Below are positions 58,750 to 64,000 of a stretch of DNA of 64,000 nt, piece after piece. The position numbers and the translations under genes were made by a program. Where the stretch lies: the NCBI GenBank assembly GCA_947503175.1, contig CANNCO010000002.1:186001-250000 (forward strand), in the 5' to 3' direction. Position 1 is the stretch's first letter; every line of letters starts with the position of its first letter. The DNA comes from an uncultured Paracoccaceae bacterium (lineage in GTDB: Bacteria > Pseudomonadota > Alphaproteobacteria > Rhodobacterales > Rhodobacteraceae). A model generated the notes under the pieces. That model was given only the letters and a program-made list of their open reading frames with translations, did no database searches and was not told where the DNA came from.

Positions 58750-59772
58750 TCACATGCCCCGATGCGCTTTAAGGACTTCGAGAACGCGCTCGTACTCGGC
58801 AACGACATCAGGCTGATCGGCAATGGCGGCCGCACCGACAGCCGCGAAACGGGCCATCATATCGGTCTGCTCTTCCTCGCTGAACCTGTGAATCTTACCG
58901 CCGTTGTCGAGCCATGCGCCATTAGCGCGCTCGACATTCGCAACACCCCAATCGAACACCGCTTCTTCGGCGGCACGCCCTGCCGCGCGGATGGCCTCCT
59001 GCACCTCGGCGCTCTGGCTCTGAAACCACATCTCATTGACCAGTGTCATCGACACCAGATGCGAAAAGTTCAGATCGGTCACGTGCTGCGCCGTGTCGTA
59101 GAACTTGAATGCGGTCAGGATCGGCATGCCCGCGAGCATCCCGTCGATCCCGCCCGACTGAAGTTGCGGGGTGACCTCGGACAGCGCCAAGGGTGTTGGG
59201 ATCGCGCCGATTTCCTTCATTGGCTCCATCTGCAGGGGTGATGCGAAGGTGCGGACCTTCAGCCCGCTGACACCGGCCAGCTCGGTCACCGGTTCGCGCG
59301 TCAGCATCAGCATGGGCGAGTTGTAGATTGCGCCGATCACCCGAATGCCCTTGTCGAGATAGAGCGTCTCAAGGTGGTCCCGAAACTCCGGGTTATGGAT
59401 CACGGCGGCCACTTCCTCGGGCGACTGGAACAAGCCAGGAACATCGAACGCCTGAAAGCGCGGGTCGACGCCGGTTACGAACGAGGATGGCGTGGTGAAG
59501 GCTTCGATAGTCCCCAGCAGCACACCCTCGGTCATGCGCGGGATCGCCCCGAGTTGCGATGCCGGATAGATTTCGACGGTGACCGCATCGCCCGCGCGTT
59601 CGGCCATCTCGGCGGCGAAAACCTTCTGCCACTCATGCTGCACATCATTGATTGTGGCACTAGCCAGTTTCATCGTGCTTTGAGCGGAAGCGAGAGAAGG
59701 CGCACATGCCAGCGCTGAGGCAATAACTGCCCCAAGCGCGGCACGGCGGGAGAAACTGGAAAAAATTGTCAT
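58750..59772 (-). CDS. TRAP transporter solute-binding protein (DctP family)
   Basis: 340 residues. Signal peptide MTIFSSFSRRAALGAVIASALACAPSLASA before QSTMKLASA; the twin Arg (FSRRAALG) is compatible with Tat export. Family traits: VFAAEMAERAGDAVTVEIYPASQLGAIPRMTEGV and RVIGAIYNSPMLMLTREPVTELAGVSGLKVRTFASPLQM, which contains the Arg that usually holds a carboxylate. It captures an organic acid for the DctQ/DctM pair encoded upstream. A 31-base gap with AGGAGG precedes it. Confidence 0.88.
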   Translation of the reverse strand: MTIFSSFSRRAALGAVIASALACAPSLASAQSTMKLASATINDVQHEWQKVFAAEMAERAGDAVTVEIYPASQLGAIPRMTEGVLLGTIEAFTTPSSFVTGVDPRFQAFDVPGLFQSPEEVAAVIHNPEFRDHLETLYLDKGIRVIGAIYNSPMLMLTREPVTELAGVSGLKVRTFASPLQMEPMKEIGAIPTPLALSEVTPQLQSGGIDGMLAGMPILTAFKFYDTAQHVTDLNFSHLVSMTLVNEMWFQSQSAEVQEAIRAAGRAAEEAVFDWGVANVERANGAWLDNGGKIHRFSEEEQTDMMARFAAVGAAAIADQPDVVAEYERVLEVLKAHRGM

Positions 59773-59803
59773 GGTTTGGTCCTCCTAAGACAGGATGAAG
59801 GGA

Positions 59804-61078
59804 TCAGGACATTGTCTCGACAAGCCAAAGGGACAGCGCGGGCACGAGCGTGATGATCGCCAGCGCCACGACCTGTACCGCAACAAACGGCAGGACCCCG
59901 CGATAGATGTCGCCCGCTGAGACGCCCAGAACCGATTGCGCGACAAAGATGTTGAGCCCGAAGGGCGGTGTGAACATCCCGATGGCAAGGTTCACTGTCA
60001 TGATGACGCCGAAATGGATGGGATCGATCCCCAGTGAGATAGCGATGGGCACCAGAAGCGGCGCGAGAACCAGGATGGCGGAGGTCGGATCGAGAAAGCA
60101 TCCGATAGCCAGCAAAAGCGCATTGACCGTTAGCAGGAAGCCGAACGGTGAAAGGCCAGCCTCTGCCGCCTCCGAAATCAATGCCTGCGGAACGCCCTCG
60201 ACGGTAAACATCCAAGCGATGACGCTTGCGGCGGCGACCACGATCATGATCTGCGCCGTGGTCATCGCGGCGCGCGTTGCGGCCTGAAGAATACTGGTAA
60301 GTGTCAGGCTTCGATAGATGAACAGCCCCAACAGGATCGCATAGGCGCAGGCGAAGCCGCCCGCCTCGGTTGGTGAAAACGCGCCCGTGTAGATCCCCGT
60401 CAGCACGAAGATCGGCATCGACAAAGCCGCAAGCGCACGACGGAAGGCAAGCGCAGCCTCGCGGGCCTCGAACCGGTCTTCGGTCGGAAGGTCTGCTATC
60501 CATGCCGATATGCTGATGTAGAGACCCATGAGTGTAGCAATCACGAGCCCTGGAACGACGCCTGCAATGAAGAGCTTGGGGATGCTCTGCTCTGCCGCCG
60601 CGCCATAAAGGATCATGGCAATGGAAGGCGGGATCACGATGTCGATGGCACCCGCTGATGTGATCAGCCCCGCACCCCGCCTTACTCCGTAGCCGCCCTG
60701 CAAAAGCCGGGGATACATGTTTCTCCCCACTGCCGCGACGGCGGCTGCAGATGACCCGCAGATCGTTCCGATCAAGGTCGATCCGCCAAGGGCGGCAATC
60801 CCCAGCGATCCCGGCACCCGACCGAACAGCGCACGGACAAGCGCGATCAGCCGGTCCGCAATGCCGCTTGCCGCCATCAGCTCTCCAGCGAATACGAAAA
60901 ACGGAACTGCAAGAAGTGCGTAGGCATCGAGACCGCCGAAGATCGTCTGCTGCAGCGCCAGAAGCGGTGGACCTGGAAAGAACAAGAGGCCGACGGCCGC
61001 CCCTGACAAAAGCGCCACAAAGATCGGTGCACCAAGTGCCGTCAGGATCACGATTGTAAGCGCAAGCGCCCATATCAT
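59804..61078 (-). CDS. TRAP transporter large permease (DctM family)
   Basis: 424 residues, about twelve hydrophobic segments, sodium-driven. Typical elements: PFFVFAGELMAASGIADRLIALVRALFGRVPGSLG, GSTLIGTICGSSAAAVAAVG (the repeat-1 hairpin) and CFLDPTSAILVLAPLLVPIA (repeat 2). It forms the channel with DctQ, whose gene overlaps by 4 bases (ATGA). Confidence 0.9.
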   Translation of the reverse strand: MIWALALTIVILTALGAPIFVALLSGAAVGLLFFPGPPLLALQQTIFGGLDAYALLAVPFFVFAGELMAASGIADRLIALVRALFGRVPGSLGIAALGGSTLIGTICGSSAAAVAAVGRNMYPRLLQGGYGVRRGAGLITSAGAIDIVIPPSIAMILYGAAAEQSIPKLFIAGVVPGLVIATLMGLYISISAWIADLPTEDRFEAREAALAFRRALAALSMPIFVLTGIYTGAFSPTEAGGFACAYAILLGLFIYRSLTLTSILQAATRAAMTTAQIMIVVAAASVIAWMFTVEGVPQALISEAAEAGLSPFGFLLTVNALLLAIGCFLDPTSAILVLAPLLVPIAISLGIDPIHFGVIMTVNLAIGMFTPPFGLNIFVAQSVLGVSAGDIYRGVLPFVAVQVVALAIITLVPALSLWLVETMS

Positions 61079-61575
61079 TCCCCGCTCCCGGCAAGAATGG
61101 TGCGCAGGTCGACAACGGCAAGGATTGCCGCAACCACCGCGATACCCGCAAACCCCGTGAATACGGCGAGATGCGGGATGGCCATTGGAATACCCAGCCC
61201 CATGCTCGTCTGACCGATGGCCCCGATCCGCTCGACGAATGCGAGGCTGTGAAACGCGATAAAAGCGCAGACGGCTGCCGTCACCAATCCTGTCACTGCC
61301 GTCAGGGCCAGCCCCGAACGGGGTGCAAGGCGCTGGGGGAACAGATCAATGCACAGATGCGTGCGATCCCGCGTGGCGAGTATTGCGCCAACCATAACGA
61401 TCCAGATCATCGAGAAGACCAGCAGTTCGTCCGCCCCCGTCAATGTCGGAAGGCCGCCATAGCGACCGACCGCATTGGCGACGTTGATCAGCACCATTGC
61501 AACCAGGCCGAGCCCCAGAAGGCTGCGCAGCGCCGCAATCGCCGCTGCCTCGATCCGGATGAGGGACGCGGTCAC
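61075..61575 (-). CDS. TRAP transporter small permease (DctQ family)
   Basis: 166 residues with four membrane segments and the DctQ motif LVFSMIWIVMVGAILATRDRTHLCIDLF. The start is GTG 61575, overlapping the stop of the dehydrogenase gene as GTGA; further upstream in this frame the sequence is antisense-like and Cys/Arg-rich. The overlap couples transporter synthesis to a vitamin B6 pathway enzyme. Confidence 0.86.
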   Translation of the reverse strand: MTASLIRIEAAAIAALRSLLGLGLVAMVLINVANAVGRYGGLPTLTGADELLVFSMIWIVMVGAILATRDRTHLCIDLFPQRLAPRSGLALTAVTGLVTAAVCAFIAFHSLAFVERIGAIGQTSMGLGIPMAIPHLAVFTGFAGIAVVAAILAVVDLRTILAGSGE

Positions 61576-62486
61576 GCCTTGCCCTCCAGCACACGGCGCA
61601 CCGCGACCAGTTTGGCGCCCCGCTCGCGAGGCAAACTCGCCAGGTCTTCGGGCGAATAGCCGAACAGACCGTTCCCGGTCTTCATGCCCAGCTTCCCCTG
61701 ATCGGTCGCAGCCGTCACAATCGGCGAAACATCCGCCCGGTTGCACAGCTCGGCGTTCAGGAAGGAGGCCACAGATTGGTAAACATCGAGACCGGCCATA
61801 TCCAGAAGCCGCATCGGCCCTACGACAGAGAGCTTGTAGCCGATCCCCCATGTCACGCAGGTATCCAGATCCTCGGAATCGATTACGCCCTGCTCCACAA
61901 GATCCACACATTCGCGCAGCAAGGCATAGAGCACCCGGTTTTCGACGAAACCCGGCACGTCGCGCTTGAGGGTCACGGGCAACAGGCCAAGCGACCGGAT
62001 CAGATCCTGTATCGTCGCCACTGTGGCAGATGCCGTCTGTTCGCCCGCAATCACCTCGATCATCGGGATGATGTGCGGCGGGTTCGACCAGTGCATGCCC
62101 ACGAACCGTTCGGGCTGCGAGATATGGGCCTGCAATTTAGTAATCGGTATGCCCGATGTATCGCTGGCAACCAATACATCCGCCGCGATCAGGGCATCGA
62201 GTGCGCGATAAAGCTCGGCCTTGATTTCGACACTCTCGGGAACGTTCTCGATCACCAGATTGGCTCCGGCGACGGCCTCTTGCAGCGTCGCAGAGAATCT
62301 CAGCTTCCCAGCCTGATCGACAATGCCCAACCCGTCGAGCGCATTCTCGATCATGGGCAACATCGCCTTCGCGCGCTCGGTCGCAGCAGTGGCGACATCA
62401 TACGCACGCACCCGGTGCCCGCCACGCGCCAGCCTGGCGGCCATACCGGGCCCCATCGACCCCATCCCTATGATCGCGATCTTCAT
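61572..62486 (-). CDS. 5-Formyl-3-hydroxy-2-methylpyridine-4-carboxylate 5-dehydrogenase homologue
   Basis: 304 residues of the 3-hydroxyacyl-CoA dehydrogenase fold. NAD motif IGMGSMGPGMAARLARGG; then NVPESVEIKAELYRALD, DTSGIPITKLQAHISQPERFVGMHWSNPPHIIPMIEVIAGE, DVPGFVENRVLYALLRECVDLVE and VTWGIGYKLSVVGPMRLLDMAGLD. These agree along the chain with what I recall of the M. loti enzyme of vitamin B6 degradation pathway I, which oxidises the 5-formyl group after the pyridoxate step. Nearby B6 genes support this over an acyl-CoA role. It is followed by TRAP genes and preceded by a glutathione transferase gene (3 bases). Confidence 0.85.
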   Translation of the reverse strand: MKIAIIGMGSMGPGMAARLARGGHRVRAYDVATAATERAKAMLPMIENALDGLGIVDQAGKLRFSATLQEAVAGANLVIENVPESVEIKAELYRALDALIAADVLVASDTSGIPITKLQAHISQPERFVGMHWSNPPHIIPMIEVIAGEQTASATVATIQDLIRSLGLLPVTLKRDVPGFVENRVLYALLRECVDLVEQGVIDSEDLDTCVTWGIGYKLSVVGPMRLLDMAGLDVYQSVASFLNAELCNRADVSPIVTAATDQGKLGMKTGNGLFGYSPEDLASLPRERGAKLVAVRRVLEGKA

Positions 62487-62489
62487 GGG

Positions 62490-63089
62490 TCAGCCCGTTG
62501 CCACCTTGAACGCCGCCCGCCGCGAGATACGGTCGAACCAATGCTCAAGCCCTGGCATCGACGAACGCTCATAAGGGAAGTTCAGGCATCGGCCCATGAT
62601 CGGTGCTAGGGCACAATCGGCGATTGTCAGTTTTCCGAGCGCAACAAAGCCCTTGCCCTCCAGATGCGCGCTGACGATCTGCATTTGTGCGTGCAGGTCG
62701 GCGATCTGTGCGTCGAACCCGGCGGGTCGGTCTGCGGGGTCCTGCTTCGCCCCCTTGAAACCCGCCATGTAGCCTGGGTTCACCGCGGCCAGAACGAAAT
62801 CCATCCACCGCTCGACCTCGGTCCGTTCGGCTGGTGTGGCACCGGTCAGGCCATGTGCCCGTGTGTCCGCAAGATAACGCAGGATCGTGTTACTTTCCCA
62901 GATCACCGCATCTCCGTCCACGAGGGTCGGCACCTTGGCCGTCGGGTTCATTGCAAGGTATTCGGGGGTCTTGGTGTTCTCGAACAACCGACCATAGTCT
63001 TCGCGCTCGTATTCCGCGCCTATCTCCTCCAGCGCGAACAATACCTTCTGGACATTTCCTGACGTTTTCCGCCCCAGCAGCTTCAGCAT
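62490..63089 (-). CDS. Glutathione S-transferase family protein
   Basis: 199 residues, cytoplasmic. N-terminal thioredoxin-like domain LKLLGRKTSGNVQKVLFALEEIGAEYE, the glutathione-binding turn VPTLVDGDAVIWESNTILRYLAD with the family Pro and Glu-Ser pair, and a helical C-terminal domain ending LTIADCALAPIMGRCLNFPYE. It resembles the Ser/Cys-less bacterial GSTs. In a B6 operon it could isomerise or detoxify a pathway intermediate (inference). Confidence 0.87.
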   Translation of the reverse strand: MLKLLGRKTSGNVQKVLFALEEIGAEYEREDYGRLFENTKTPEYLAMNPTAKVPTLVDGDAVIWESNTILRYLADTRAHGLTGATPAERTEVERWMDFVLAAVNPGYMAGFKGAKQDPADRPAGFDAQIADLHAQMQIVSAHLEGKGFVALGKLTIADCALAPIMGRCLNFPYERSSMPGLEHWFDRISRRAAFKVATG

Positions 63090-63109
63090 TCTTCTTTCCC
63101 TTCTGCCGC

Positions 63110-63502
63110 TCAGGGTTCGAGCGGTTTGTAGACGATGGCTTCCATCTCGACCCGCACACAGATCGCGGCTTTTGCCTCGACCGTCGTGCGTGCGATAACG
63201 CAGCCCTCGAAATATTTTTTGAAAACAGCGTTGTAGCGGCCAAAGTCACGCGTATCTTCAAGATAGGTGGTGACGCGGACGACATCTTTGAGCGTCGCGC
63301 CCTCTTCTGCGATGATGCGTTGAATCGCTTCGATCGTGCCCGCCGTCTCTTCCTCGATCGAGCCGACCATCATGTTGCCGTTCTCGTCTTTCGAGACCTG
63401 GCCAGAGACATAGATGTAATCCCCCGCCCGCACGGCGGGATGGAAGGGCAGGTTCGGGTTCTTTTTCCCGATAGCGTAGTGCTGGTCCGAAATCCTGGCC
63501 AT
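63110..63502 (-). CDS. Rid/YjgF family protein, not canonical RidA
   Basis: 130 residues. Rid features: VRAGDYIYVSGQVS, AGTIEAIQRIIAEEGATLKDVVRVTTYLED, and the C-terminal AAICVRVEMEAIVYK. The Arg of canonical RidA needed for imine hydrolysis aligns with Lys here (VEAKAAI), so deaminase activity is doubtful. Members of other Rid groups are often found with catabolic operons, where they may act as hydrolases or deaminases of ring-opened amines. It is first among the readable leftward genes of the TRAP/dehydrogenase operon, 20 bases before the GST gene. Confidence 0.85.
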   Translation of the reverse strand: MARISDQHYAIGKKNPNLPFHPAVRAGDYIYVSGQVSKDENGNMMVGSIEEETAGTIEAIQRIIAEEGATLKDVVRVTTYLEDTRDFGRYNAVFKKYFEGCVIARTTVEAKAAICVRVEMEAIVYKPLEP

Positions 63503-63511
63503 GGAGGCTCC

Positions 63512-64000
63512 TCAGAATGCGGTTGTTTCGATGATGTCGACACCATGAAACCGGTCGATAAGATAGATGATGCCACGATCGTCGATCGTCACATCGTTCG
63601 ATGACGGGCGGCTGCCGCCCTTGGGGGCGTCAGGAGTGTAGTGACCCACCTCACGCGGGTTATAGGGATCGGCAATATCCACAAGCCGCAGGCCTTGCGC
63701 GAACCACGCGAAGGGAATGATTGTCCCCGCTGGGCGCTCTGAGGGCTGGTGACAGCCCATCATCGGTTCCTGCGGGCTGCCATCGCCGTGCAACCCCTCA
63801 ACCTGCCATGTGGCAATCGGCGTCGGATGAGTTTCGACAGTAATGTCATAGATCCATGTGAATGCAGGTGCAGCCGGGTAAAGCTTAGCCACATCTTCAT
63901 CTGCCACGACCATGATGTCCCGCCCGGCAATCGGCTGCGCCATGGGCAGGCAGGTATGGGTCGGGTGCGGATAGACCGGGCTTGTGTTCACGCCCGAAAT
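63512..64000 (-). CDS. LVIVD-repeat-like protein, 5' end beyond window
   Basis: C-terminal 162 residues only; the frame is open to the window edge (ISGVNTSPVYPHPTHT). It reads like LVIVD-repeat beta-propeller proteins: FTWIYDITVETHPTPIATWQVEGLHG, FAWFAQGLRLVDIADPYNPREVGHYTPD, IIYLIDRFHGVDIIET. A possible GTG inside (63991) is not taken as start because the sequence continues in frame. The stop is 9 bases before the Rid gene start, so it is in the same leftward operon. Function unknown; the N-terminus, where an export signal might be, is not visible. Confidence 0.75.
   Translation of the reverse strand: MSGVNTSPVYPHPTHTCLPMAQPIAGRDIMVVADEDVAKLYPAAPAFTWIYDITVETHPTPIATWQVEGLHGDGSPQEPMMGCHQPSERPAGTIIPFAWFAQGLRLVDIADPYNPREVGHYTPDAPKGGSRPSSNDVTIDDRGIIYLIDRFHGVDIIETTAF

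Overview
The window looks like chromosomal DNA of a GC-rich marine-type alphaproteobacterium, most likely Rhodobacterales (Roseobacter/Paracoccus-like). The evidence is the very high number of solute importers (two dipeptide/oligopeptide-type ABC sets, two branched-chain/amide-type ABC sets, one BMP-type ABC set and one TRAP system), tight operons with ATGA/GTGA overlaps, and close protein-level resemblance (recalled, not searched) to known alphaproteobacterial enzymes. No rRNA, tRNA, CRISPR, insertion sequence or phage gene was seen.

Layout. 1-3888: the distal part of a peptide-type ABC importer (two permeases and a fused double ATPase). 3948-7121: a 40-residue membrane peptide, an acyl-CoA ligase and a bile-acid-symporter-family transporter. 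7140-23640: the unusual part. A leftward operon (SARP/BTAD-TPR regulator, PAP2/haloperoxidase-fold protein with a Ser-Arg repeat, subtilase) diverges from a rightward animal-type haem peroxidase and a four-gene, translationally coupled operon. That operon encodes a trypsin-nuclease-subtilase triple fusion, a second trypsin-like protein, a third trypsin-like protein with a large C-terminal region, and a 1066-residue P-loop (STAND-like) NTPase. None has a visible signal peptide. The set resembles NTPase/peptidase biological-conflict modules and is the best candidate here for an undescribed system.

23897-32395: an amide utilisation operon. AmiC-type sensor and AmiR-type ANTAR antiterminator come first, preceded by a leader with an A1/G4 hexaloop hairpin and a strong terminator, followed by a five-part amide/urea ABC importer, an acetamidase/formamidase and an SDR. 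32590-40736: a leftward cluster with a second branched-chain-type importer, an aldo/keto-reductase-like protein lacking the catalytic His, an SDR, a TIGR04076-like protein and an isopropylmalate-dehydrogenase-family enzyme. 40865-45606: an aldo/keto reductase-Rid fusion, then katG divergent from oxyR.

45646-64000: almost entirely leftward genes. The core is vitamin B6 catabolism: pyridoxamine-pyruvate aminotransferase, pyridoxal 4-dehydrogenase and 4-pyridoxolactonase in a row, flanked by a BMP-type importer upstream and an oligopeptide-type importer downstream. Further upstream lies a 5-formyl-3-hydroxy-2-methylpyridine-4-carboxylate 5-dehydrogenase homologue in an operon with a TRAP transporter, a glutathione transferase and a Rid protein. 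The enzymes together would take pyridoxamine through pyridoxal and 4-pyridoxolactone to 4-pyridoxate and catalyse one later step. The remaining steps are not in this window. The window ends inside an LVIVD-repeat-like gene.
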